A stretch of DNA of 43,586 nucleotides from Microcaldota archaeon. Lineage in GTDB: Archaea; Micrarchaeota; Micrarchaeia; Micrarchaeales; CABMGC01. This document shows, one piece after another, positions 8,795 through 17,073 of the stretch. A program made the position numbers and the translations under genes. How positions within the stretch are numbered: position 1 is the stretch's first letter; the number at the start of each line of letters is the position of its first letter. The notes under the pieces were generated by a model. It made no database searches. It saw only the letters and a program-made list of their open reading frames with translations, and was not told the origin of the DNA. The stretch covers positions 1-43,586 of the forward strand of contig DAHWIK010000022.1 of assembly GCA_027345185.1 (NCBI GenBank), in the 5' to 3' direction.

Positions 8795-9823
8795 CTAAAT
8801 CATCTCGAATATGTTGAATGTCATCTCTGAGCCCAGCAAGGCTGCTGTCTCCTTTATGGATATTGATGTTATGACGACGCTGAATGCTGGGAGTATAAAG
8901 GCCGCCATGATGAAGTATGAGATGTAGTCCATTATGGCGCTGATCAGGTTGGATACCTGCCCGGAGATTGATGAAAGTAAGGAGGAGATTCCAGACATTA
9001 TTGAACCGGTGTCATTTGAATTGGGATCCAAGCCTACGACATATGAGTTCAGTCCGGAAGCGGAGCTCGACAGGCTGACTATCGTCGAGTTGCTCAGGCT
9101 TGCCTGGTATGAGCTTATTATCGAGGCGTTCAGCACGTATGTCAGCGGAAACACCACATAAAGTCCGACGACTGACCCGAGCAGAAACCCTCCAATCTGC
9201 CTGGTCGGATAAAATGTCCTGAGTATGAGCCCAAGAGGCAGTATGACCGTGGTTGCTGAGGCGGCTATTGCCGTGAGTATGGATGACTGCACAAGCACGC
9301 TTATCGATACTGTCGTGAGTGTCTTTATGAAGAACTGTATCTGGTTCAGGACAGGCTGGAGGACCTGAGTCAGTGAAAAACTTACTACAATGATACTTAT
9401 CTTCAGGGAGGAGAGAAGGCCCAGTACAGTATTCAGCGATAGCAAGCTTATTATCAGGCCGGTTGACTGGGACAGGATCGATGCATGTTGCACCCCATCC
9501 AGGAAATAGCCTCCTCCGGAAAGGTAGCCGCTCGCAAAGCAGATCGCAGCGTTTGAACTGAGATATGTTGGGCATTGCACGGATGTACTATTGAATGTGG
9601 CGGAATTTATTATCGATGTTATTATTCCTGATGGCAGGAAGAGCGCTGCCATTCCGCCAATCAGCAGCCCGTTGACCAGGCACTGGTTAAGCTCATCCCT
9701 TCCAAACTCCTTCAGCCTCCTGTTGCTTGTTGCATAGCCGATGCCTACCGAAATACCTCCTATCGAGATCATTATTGCAAGGACGCTGACCGCAATGGAG
9801 AATCCGTATCCGCCTGAGAGCAT
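8795..9823 (-). CDS. Polytopic membrane protein, VirB6/TrbL/CedA-like
   Basis: Multiple TM segments across 342 aa; sits between the pilin-like and VirB4-like genes. Confidence 0.6.
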   Translation of the reverse strand: MLSGGYGFSIAVSVLAIMISIGGISVGIGYATSNRRLKEFGRDELNQCLVNGLLIGGMAALFLPSGIITSIINSATFNSTSVQCPTYLSSNAAICFASGYLSGGGYFLDGVQHASILSQSTGLIISLLSLNTVLGLLSSLKISIIVVSFSLTQVLQPVLNQIQFFIKTLTTVSISVLVQSSILTAIAASATTVILPLGLILRTFYPTRQIGGFLLGSVVGLYVVFPLTYVLNASIISSYQASLSNSTIVSLSSSASGLNSYVVGLDPNSNDTGSIMSGISSLLSSISGQVSNLISAIMDYISYFIMAAFILPAFSVVITSISIKETAALLGSEMTFNIFEMI

Positions 9824-9829
9824 TTTAGA

Positions 9830-10210
9830 TCACGTTACGTTTGCTGGTGTGCTATTTGACAGCAGGTGTGTCGATGCCAGTGCAAAGCTGTTCGCTGTAA
9901 CTGAGAGGACTGCTACAACCACAGCGCCCATTATCATGTCACCCGCAGTTGTATGGAAGCTCGCGCGCTGATGCGCAGGGAAGAGTTGACCTATCGCGTA
10001 AAGCAGGCCTGCTATTATGAACAGTATTGCACTCAGTATGGGACCTATGTGGGTCAGGAGGTCCTGTACGTAGGTTAGGGTCGAGATTATGTCGAGTGTT
10101 GCGAAACTCTGGGCGCCTACAAGCCTAGGCAGCAATATGGCAGCAGCACAGATTGACAGTATCGTTTTCATCTTGGAGTAGTCGTATTTTCCCAGATCCA
10201 TTCGTATCAT
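9830..10210 (-). CDS. VirB2/CedA1-like pilin candidate: signal peptide plus two TM helices
   Basis: KTILSICAAAILLPRLVGAQ signal peptide, then two hydrophobic helices separated by a short polar loop (AHQRASFHTTAGD). The likely start is the internal Met at about 10171. Confidence 0.6.
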   Translation of the reverse strand: MIRMDLGKYDYSKMKTILSICAAAILLPRLVGAQSFATLDIISTLTYVQDLLTHIGPILSAILFIIAGLLYAIGQLFPAHQRASFHTTAGDMIMGAVVVAVLSVTANSFALASTHLLSNSTPANVT

Positions 10211-10218
10211 CTTTTACT

Positions 10219-10240
10219 TAAGTATATGATTATATACTTA
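10219..10240. promoter_or_regulatory. Inverted repeat TAAGTATAT-GATT-ATATACTTA upstream of the pilin-like operon
   Basis: Perfect 9-bp arms with a 4-nt spacer, just upstream of the operon's first gene. Confidence 0.45.
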
Positions 10241-10454
10241 GATAAATATTTAAGGCTTGCTGTTTGGATAAGCATGCGGTTTGTGCTGGTTTTGGCCTGG
10301 CAAGCACCAGTATATTGGCCTTTATAGCAGATCTAGAAAGCAATACAACACATTGTCGAGTAAGAAGTGTAGTATTATAATCCTGTCTTGCTATAATCAT
10401 CAATCGTAGCTTTGTTAGATTCGACATCTACTTGCTACGGAAATGAAGACAAGA

Positions 10455-10468
10455 AAGCCTTTTAAAAC
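10455..10468 (+). promoter_or_regulatory. Putative BRE/TATA box for the 5S rRNA
   Basis: AAAGCCTTTTAAAAC lies about 20-30 nt upstream of the 5S 5' end. Confidence 0.5.
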
Positions 10469-10486
10469 TATTAGTGCCATATACTT

Positions 10487-10605
10487 ATGTCAAACGGCCA
10501 TAGGAGCGGGGAAACGCCCGAACTCATTCCGAACTCGGAAGCTAAGACCGCTTACGATATGAAATACTGCGCTTATGCGTGGGAAAGCATATTGCTGTTT
10601 GGCAT
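10487..10605 (+). rRNA. rrf: 5S ribosomal RNA
   Basis: Core GGCCATAGGAGCGGGGAAACGCCCGAACTCATTCCGAACTCGGAAGCTAAG. Helix I closes perfectly (ATGTCAAAC / GTTTGGCAT). T-tract follows. Confidence 0.96.
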
Positions 10606-11627
10606 TATTTTTTCCTGTTGTACAACTGCCCTATCGCAGAGAGCATTGTTTCGGTATACTCATTGTCAGGTATGACCCCTCCGTAAGTGGTTATCGCTTC
10701 CTTGGCCTTGTTTGAGTAGTCCTCTGCTATTGACCTTGCGTAGTCTATTCCGCCGTACTTGTCTACAAGTTCGACCAGGAAGTTTATCTCGTCTTGTGTC
10801 TTCTGTTCCCTCCTCTTTGAATATATTGAGTCGACCTTTGCCTTTTCATCCGCAGTGGCACTTGAATAGGAGTGCAACATTATCAGGGTAAGCTTGCCCT
10901 CATACAGGTCTCCGTACCTCTTCTTACCAAACTCCTTATCGTCTGCAGTCATGTCCAGTATATCATCCACTATCTGAAACGACATTCCTGCAGGCTCACC
11001 TATAGTCTTCATCAGGTTGACTGTGCCTCCATCCCTCCCTGAGATCATCACGCCGATCTGCATGGGCCCGTATACTGAATAATAGCATGTCTTACCGTGC
11101 ACTATCCTGAAATAGAGGTCCTCTGTGGCCTTGGAGAGATTCCTGACGTTGAACATGAAGTTGGTCTCAAGATACTGTCCCTCAACCGTGTATTCAAGCA
11201 TCTCATAGAACTTCTCATATATCCTGTTTCCCTGGTCAATACCCATCTTGATGAGGTTGTCCTTTAGCATCCTCCACATTGCAATGTGTGCGGCGTCTCC
11301 AGCGTTTATGGCTATCTCGTTCCCATAGATCTTCTGTAACGCAGGCTTTCCTCGCCTAAGGTCAGAGTTGTCCTCTACGTCATCATGGATTAGTATCCAG
11401 TCCTCTGACAGCTGCATTGCTGCAGCAGGAAGCAATAATTTTTCTCTTGTTGCACCGAACATCTCCCCTGCAAGGAGGAGAAGCCCTGGTCTCCTGTAGT
11501 TTCCCTTCCTTTCGCTGTACTCCCTGACTATCTTGTAATGCTCTGAAGGCTCCTTGATTGGAAGATACTCCATTATCTTTGCATATATGTCGTCCCTGTA
11601 TCCGTCTACGTACTCCTTGAAGTCCAT
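10605..11627 (-). CDS. idsA: Polyprenyl (geranylgeranyl) diphosphate synthase
   Basis: IHDDVEDNSDLRRGKPA and FQIVDDILDMTAD Asp-rich motifs. Start taken at MDFKEY rather than the longer ORF, which overlaps the upstream gene. Confidence 0.9.
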   Translation of the reverse strand: MDFKEYVDGYRDDIYAKIMEYLPIKEPSEHYKIVREYSERKGNYRRPGLLLLAGEMFGATREKLLLPAAAMQLSEDWILIHDDVEDNSDLRRGKPALQKIYGNEIAINAGDAAHIAMWRMLKDNLIKMGIDQGNRIYEKFYEMLEYTVEGQYLETNFMFNVRNLSKATEDLYFRIVHGKTCYYSVYGPMQIGVMISGRDGGTVNLMKTIGEPAGMSFQIVDDILDMTADDKEFGKKRYGDLYEGKLTLIMLHSYSSATADEKAKVDSIYSKRREQKTQDEINFLVELVDKYGGIDYARSIAEDYSNKAKEAITTYGGVIPDNEYTETMLSAIGQLYNRKK

Positions 11628-11631
11628 TGGA

Positions 11632-12294
11632 TTACCTTGCAGTTTTGCTGTAGTACCTGCAATATGATTTAACCGGACATTCATTACATAAAGGTTTTGT
11701 TTTGCAGTATGCTTTCCCAAGCTCTACGAACTGGGCATGGAAATCCTTGTAGAGTTCAAGGTCGTCTGGTATGGTTCCGGATATGTCGAATCTAAGCTCG
11801 TCGTACTCTATATCCGGATCGCTTCCGTATATTCTGCTCGCTATCCTCTTAGTATAAGAGTCTATTACGAACATCGGCTTGCCTGCAGCGTAAAGTATTA
11901 TTGAGTCGGCAGTCTCCTTGCCTATCCCTTTTATCGAGAGCAGCTCCTCCCTCAGCTCGCCTGTGTCATTTGATAGCATCTGGTCAAGGGACGAGTAGTT
12001 TGAGAATATGTACCTTGCAAAACCCTTGAGCCTTGCAGCCTTCTGCTTGTAGAATCCTGAAGGCCGTATGAAACGCTCGAGCGAATTTACGTTAATCGTG
12101 CTGATCTTCTTCAGATTCAGGCATTTTGCTGACCTGAGGTTTGATATTGCCTTCTCTACGTTCTTCCATGAGGCCTGCTGCGTGAGTATAGCTCCAATTA
12201 TTATCTCGTCCCTGGTTTCCCCTGGCCACCAGTCTAGATAGCCAAAGCGTTCCCTAAGCTTTGCATACAGTACTGGAATTGGGAGTGCTTTCAT
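11632..12294 (-). CDS. nth: Endonuclease III-like HhH-GPD DNA glycosylase with Fe-S cluster motif
   Basis: LLSIKGIGKETADSIILYAAGKPMFVIDSYTKRI (HhH-GPD) and CKTKPLCNECPVKSYC. Confidence 0.88.
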   Translation of the reverse strand: MKALPIPVLYAKLRERFGYLDWWPGETRDEIIIGAILTQQASWKNVEKAISNLRSAKCLNLKKISTINVNSLERFIRPSGFYKQKAARLKGFARYIFSNYSSLDQMLSNDTGELREELLSIKGIGKETADSIILYAAGKPMFVIDSYTKRIASRIYGSDPDIEYDELRFDISGTIPDDLELYKDFHAQFVELGKAYCKTKPLCNECPVKSYCRYYSKTAR

Positions 12295-12307
12295 CCAAGC
12301 ACCATGA

Positions 12308-12775
12308 TCACACCTTAAGCTCTCCGCTGTTTATCTTTGCTATCGTCTCCCTTGCGCTTACACCGTCGCATGTTATGTTCATGCTCTTGCAGGTTCCCAA
12401 TACCTGCTTCACCCTTGAAGATAGAGTATTTCCATAAAGCGAGGCCTTCTTTGCCTCTGCTATTTTCTTTACTTGATCAAGCGTTATGTTTCCAGCTATC
12501 TCTTCCTTTACTTTTCCTCCCTTCTCGAGCCCGAGCTCCTTGAGTATGAGAGCGCTTGTGGTAGGCGATCCGACCTCCACCTTGAACTCCTTTGTCTCCT
12601 TTGTCACTGTGACCTTTACGGGGATCTTTATCCCGGCGAATGCCTTGGTCTTCTCGTTTATCTCTGCGACTATGTTTGCAGTATTAACTCCGAGTGGCCC
12701 TAGCGCAGGACCGAACGGTGGCCCAGATGTTGCCTTTCCCCCTTCTATGAGTCCATTAACTACTACTTCTGTCAT
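12308..12775 (-). CDS. rpl11: 50S ribosomal protein L11
   Basis: GLIEGGKATSGPPFGPALGPLGVNTANIVAEINEKT. Confidence 0.97.
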   Translation of the reverse strand: MTEVVVNGLIEGGKATSGPPFGPALGPLGVNTANIVAEINEKTKAFAGIKIPVKVTVTKETKEFKVEVGSPTTSALILKELGLEKGGKVKEEIAGNITLDQVKKIAEAKKASLYGNTLSSRVKQVLGTCKSMNITCDGVSARETIAKINSGELKV

Positions 12776-12779
12776 TATT

Positions 12780-13229
12780 TCATCCCTTTTCTGCTTTTTG
12801 AATTATCCTTGCCATGTTGGCCTTTGTTGTCACTGGTATTGGAACTGCAACATCCATAAGCTCTACGGTTATCTCGTCCTTTCCGCTGTCTATCTTTATG
12901 ACCTTAGCCTTATATCCCTTGAACGGGCCTGCGAAGAACTCTATTGTGTCGCTGACCGATATCTCCTGTGTGCTCTGCTTGGAGGCAAGAACCTTGTCTA
13001 GATCAGCTTCGTCAAGAGGTTTTGCGAGCATACCTTTGACGTGGGGTTCGTTGAGTATGAGATCCCTGCACGCGATCTCGCTTGCAGCCTCGACTATCAG
13101 ATATCCGCGCATGCCGAAGGGCATTATTATTGAATGGATATCGGTGTTTCCCTTTGAGACCTTGTTTTGGAGTATGTCTGCGGTAATCTTCTCCTGGCTT
13201 GCGGTTACTCTTACGATGAAGTATACCAA
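12780..13229 (-). CDS. spt5: Transcription elongation factor Spt5 (NusG-like, NGN+KOW)
   Basis: DTIEFFAGPFKGYKAKVIKID KOW motif; located next to L11. Confidence 0.92.
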   Translation of the reverse strand: MVYFIVRVTASQEKITADILQNKVSKGNTDIHSIIMPFGMRGYLIVEAASEIACRDLILNEPHVKGMLAKPLDEADLDKVLASKQSTQEISVSDTIEFFAGPFKGYKAKVIKIDSGKDEITVELMDVAVPIPVTTKANMARIIQKAEKG

Positions 13230-13266
13230 TTTATCACTTTTTATGCTTTTTTGTCAATATCAGTCT

Positions 13267-14292
13267 ATGCTTGGAGTCAGGGTGCGCAAAGCCGGCGCGG
13301 AAAAGATAAAAAAGTACCTCGCAAGGCAGAAACTAATGGATATTAATTACAGATTAATTAGTTCTAACGAATTTATATACTTTCCCATCAGCAACCCAGA
13401 CTCTCGGAACAGGCGCTTTCTGTCGATCCAAAAGGCGGAAATTGTAGATATGAAATTCGATAAAACTTCCGTGCAGCCAAGCTACAGGGAGAGACTCAGG
13501 AAGGCGCTTGGGAAGGGGTACGATGATACAGTAAAGAGCTATGATGTTATTGGGGATATGGCGTTGATAGACGCTAATAATGCAGTAACCGCGAGGAAGA
13601 CGGCCAAGGTCATAATGGGCCTGAACAAGAATGTGAAGACAGTGCTGTCAAAAGGAGGACCTGTAAGCGGAAGATACAGGATAAGGAAATACAAGTATGT
13701 TGCAGGGAAGAGGAAGTACGACACCGTTTACAATGAGAATGGATGTTCATTCAAGATTGATGTACGCAAGTCATTCATATCTACAAGGCTTGCTTATGAG
13801 AGGAATAGGGTGTCAGAACTCGCCAAGGACGGCGAAAATGTGGCAGTAATGTTCGCCGGAGCCGGACCGTTTGCAATAGAGATCGCCAAGAGGCATAAAA
13901 ATGCAAGGGTTCTTGCAATTGAGCTCAACAGGCAGGCCTACAAGTACATGCTTGAGAACATAAAACTGAACAGGGAGAAGAACGTCGATGCGCAGCTGGG
14001 GGATGTGAATATGCTTGCACCAAAGTATCCGAAATTTGCTGACAGGATAATCATGCCACTTCCAAAGAGCTCTTATGAATTCCTTGGTTCTGTGCTGAAG
14101 ATGGCAAAAAACGGATGCATGGTGCATTATTACGCGTTTGGAAAGAGCGACTCGGCGTTTGAGGATATAATATCTGAGCTGAAGGGGTTCTTCAGGAAGA
14201 ATGGCAGGAGGATAAAGATAATCTTCAAGAGGGTTGTCAAGACATACTCGGCCGGCGAGATAGAAGTAGTTATAGACTTCAGGATTCACTGA
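13267..14292 (+). CDS. trm5: Trm5-family tRNA methyltransferase (class I SAM-dependent)
   Basis: RVSELAKDGENVAVMFAGAGPFAIEIAKRH, VLAIELNRQAYKYMLENIKLN, DRIIMPLPKSSYEFL. Start MLGVRVRKAG chosen inside the longer ORF. Confidence 0.88.
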   Translation: MLGVRVRKAGAEKIKKYLARQKLMDINYRLISSNEFIYFPISNPDSRNRRFLSIQKAEIVDMKFDKTSVQPSYRERLRKALGKGYDDTVKSYDVIGDMALIDANNAVTARKTAKVIMGLNKNVKTVLSKGGPVSGRYRIRKYKYVAGKRKYDTVYNENGCSFKIDVRKSFISTRLAYERNRVSELAKDGENVAVMFAGAGPFAIEIAKRHKNARVLAIELNRQAYKYMLENIKLNREKNVDAQLGDVNMLAPKYPKFADRIIMPLPKSSYEFLGSVLKMAKNGCMVHYYAFGKSDSAFEDIISELKGFFRKNGRRIKIIFKRVVKTYSAGEIEVVIDFRIH

Positions 14293-14305
14293 CTAATTCA
14301 GAAGA

Positions 14306-14671
14306 TTATTTGTATATCGAGTGGTACACATTGTTAGTGTCGTCCGTTATGACTATGCACTCTCCTTCGCATTCGACAAGGCATGCTTGGCAGAGTATGC
14401 ATGATGGACCGTTGACTGCCACGGACAGACCTCCACTTCCAGCTTCGTGCTTCTCGGCGAAGTGCTTGTGGCCGTCCTGCACGTTTGCCCATTTTGCAGT
14501 GGTCTCAGGAGTGTGCATACCCTTCCATTTGAATTCTTCTGGCGCATGGTCGTTGTTTACATCAGGCGAATTGAGGTCCTTCATTTCGAATACTGCTACT
14601 GGGCAGACATCGAAGCAGTGTGAGCACCCTGTGCATTTTGTTTTTTCTACATACACATCCATTATCAGCAC
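14306..14671 (-). CDS. Ferredoxin with two 4Fe-4S motifs and a His-rich inserted loop
   Basis: CTGCSHCFDVCP and CILCQACLVECEG. The loop between them contains HAPEEFKWKGMHTPETTAKWANVQDGHKHFAEKHEAG. Confidence 0.85.
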   Translation of the reverse strand: MLIMDVYVEKTKCTGCSHCFDVCPVAVFEMKDLNSPDVNNDHAPEEFKWKGMHTPETTAKWANVQDGHKHFAEKHEAGSGGLSVAVNGPSCILCQACLVECEGECIVITDDTNNVYHSIYK

Positions 14672-14735
14672 CAGACTACTATTCTTTAGGATATTATATA
14701 AATATTGCTGTGGCTTTTGGCGATCCGCGATTAGT

Positions 14736-15582
14736 TTATACTATGAAATCAATGGTTTCCCCGTGTTTCGTCTTTTCAAGAGTCTTTGAAAGGGTCTCGC
14801 GCTCCTGCCCGTTCTTGAAATATCTGCCCGCACCCGCATATGCGTTTAGCGATGGCAGGAGCCGTTCCAGGCCACACCAGGCATTATGCCATATCTTATG
14901 AGTGTCTGTGACGTGGGGATGCTGAAGGACATATTCTGGTTGTGCCTCTCTTATTAGCTCCTTGAAATCCGACTTGATGCCCCTGCGCCACTCTCCTGCC
15001 CTTTCAAAGCCGCGATTGTTGAATATGTTCAGGTCATGGCATCCGAGTATCGCCACTTTGCCGAAATCCGAGTCAAGGAAGTGCGAGCTTAGATCTGAGA
15101 CCCTTGTCAGCGAGCCTTCCTGACCAGAAGTAGGATAGGATTTTCCAGTCCGGCGGTATTCACCAGTGGATAGATCCACGAATGCGACCAATTCTGTATG
15201 CGCCTGTGAGATGTGGGTCTGGGACGTGGACACCTGTGATTTCGATTAATCCGCTCCGAATGAGATGTAGGTCGTGTGCTGCCTCAATGCCCTGACTAAA
15301 TCGTCAGTTAGAAGATTGTCCACTGCACATGCGGCAACGCTTATCAGATCTTTCATTGTCTTTGCATGTAGATCCTTGTTCTCCTTAGGCCCCATTGCAG
15401 CGAATCTTTCAGGCATATCGAAGGCGACAAAGCCTCCGCAGGTTATAAGAAATTTTGTCCTCACATCTCTTGGATAGCTTTCGGCTGCAGAATAAAGGAC
15501 ATCCCTAGCTGCACCAATATCGCCGCTCCAAGGTCTGCATATGATTATCCTTCCTATTGGGGTTTATCATCATATCTGACAT
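14736..15582 (-). pseudogene. Interrupted gene of unknown function (frameshift in a C-run plus in-frame TAA)
   Basis: ORFs 15246-15464 and 14736-15233 share one frame split by a TAA. One extra C in the CCCC run (minus strand of 15559-15562) joins an upstream ATG start: MSDMMINP+PIGRIIICRPWSGDIGAARDVLYSAAESYPRDVRTKFLITCGG... Confidence 0.7.
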
Positions 15583-15691
15583 AGACGCCAGACCCACTGG
15601 AATTAATTTTAGTGTTTTGTTTCTGCGTCAGGGACTTGCCACGTATCAAATAGGTATTTTACTAAAATGGCCCCATATTTAAAGACTAACC

Positions 15692-16699
15692 TTAGTTGCG
15701 CCTGAGCAGGCCTTTATGCAACCTTGAGAGTGCATCCCTTCCTCTTATTATCGCTTCGGAAGGATCCTTTCTGTCTATCTTCTCCTCAAGTTCAGCTATT
15801 TTTGACCCTGCAGCATTATCATTTGAAAGAATGTAGCGCCTGTCCTGCGCGTATGGATCGTTTATTCTTACCTTCCTCCAATCCATATACAGATTCTGCA
15901 CTGATTTTACCTTTTCGATCAGTTCCTTTGCCCAATCCTTGGCTCCGGCCTTCTCCAACTCCTGTGCAGCTACAAATAAGTACGTTGCAGCCCTATCGAA
16001 CCTGCCTTGATCTCCCTGCAGCACCAGCAGAAGACCCTTTAATTCGCGGTCTAATATCACCTTGAGCGCGTGATCGTCTATCTTTGGTGTCGAAAACCTT
16101 GATATGTGGGAATCTATGTAGTTGTTTACCTGCTCTATGTCAGAGGTGCTTAGGCTTGACAGGCCTCTAATCAGCCTTGCGTCCTCCTTCAGTTCGAAAT
16201 GGATGTCTCCATTACCGCCATAGGTGCTCTTCATTATGGCATAGCTCTCCTCGGCCTTCTTTATGAGCGCATTTGCCCACTTGATATTCTGCGTGTTTAG
16301 CTCTCTTGAGAATAGAACTGAATCGGCTGCACCTACATACCAATGCCGCTGCATACCTGACCTGTTGAGATTTTCGAAGTACGACGCAAATGTCAGGTGC
16401 CATATAACGTTAACCATGGACCTTTCGTCTGTGAAGTCGACCCTATGGCTATAGAATGCCTTCCTTGCATATACTTTGGCTGCAGACGCTGCCGCTATTC
16501 TCCTTTCTTCTGGAACGTCTGGGATGTTCCATGGCTGGCGGCTCCTGTATGCGTCGTCTATCTCCTTGAGTGCGCTATCTATTACCTTTTCGATGACTAG
16601 CCTTGGGACTGTTATTGGCTTAGTAGAGGGATATGGGCATACGGTGGCCTTGAGCAAAGCTGCTGATGTCGCTGATGCATTTGCTTTTTGCATTGACAT
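15692..16699 (-). CDS. Conserved hypothetical helical protein downstream of the ribosomal stalk genes
   Basis: Intact 335-aa ORF in the same orientation as L12, about 50 nt downstream. Confidence 0.7.
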   Translation of the reverse strand: MSMQKANASATSAALLKATVCPYPSTKPITVPRLVIEKVIDSALKEIDDAYRSRQPWNIPDVPEERRIAAASAAKVYARKAFYSHRVDFTDERSMVNVIWHLTFASYFENLNRSGMQRHWYVGAADSVLFSRELNTQNIKWANALIKKAEESYAIMKSTYGGNGDIHFELKEDARLIRGLSSLSTSDIEQVNNYIDSHISRFSTPKIDDHALKVILDRELKGLLLVLQGDQGRFDRAATYLFVAAQELEKAGAKDWAKELIEKVKSVQNLYMDWRKVRINDPYAQDRRYILSNDNAAGSKIAELEEKIDRKDPSEAIIRGRDALSRLHKGLLRRN

Positions 16700-16747
16700 G
16701 AGACTACCTAGCAGTAGCTACGGGCTTTGCGCGCCGGATATGCGCGT

Positions 16748-17047
16748 TTAGCCGAATAGGCTTGCTAATCCTCCTGCTGCCTGCTCTTCGCTTACCTTCT
16801 CTTCTACAGCTTCCTGCTTCTTGGCTGCTGGGGCTGCGCCTGCCGCTTGGGCCGGTGCAGCTACCTGGACATTCTGGGCGTTCTTTATAACGTCCTTTAT
16901 GTTTACCTCCTTGAGCGAGTTTGCCACTGTCTTTGCCATCGCCTCGTCAGGCGCAAGGCCTGCTGCCTTCACAACGTCTGCAAGGCTCTTCTCGCTTATC
17001 TCTTTTCCTGCCGCGTCCAAGAGAAGTGCTGCGTATATGTACTCCAT
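16748..17047 (-). CDS. rpl12: 50S ribosomal protein P1/L12
   Basis: MEYIYAALLLDAAGKEISEKSLADVVKAAG... Ala-rich hinge ... EEQAAGGLASLFG. Confidence 0.97.
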   Translation of the reverse strand: MEYIYAALLLDAAGKEISEKSLADVVKAAGLAPDEAMAKTVANSLKEVNIKDVIKNAQNVQVAAPAQAAGAAPAAKKQEAVEEKVSEEQAAGGLASLFG

Positions 17048-17073
17048 CGTTTCACCATTTATTCAGTATGATT

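Noticed and set aside
9012-9575. 187-aa minus-strand ORF inside the VirB6-like gene
   Set aside because: Alternative frame of a membrane-protein gene, with composition of an out-of-frame translation.
10230-10427. 65-aa minus-strand ORF upstream of the pilin gene
   Set aside because: No domain, signal or ribosome-binding evidence; lies in a promoter-like AT-rich intergenic region between the operon and 5S.
10487-10675. 62-aa plus-strand ORF
   Set aside because: It lies on the 5S rRNA gene; the RNA signal is decisive.
12814-13266. N-terminal half of the long ORF 12814-14292
   Set aside because: Antisense to spt5; Trm5 homology begins at MLGVRVRKAG (13267).
13813-14289. 158-aa minus-strand ORF
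   Set aside because: Antisense to the trm5 coding region.
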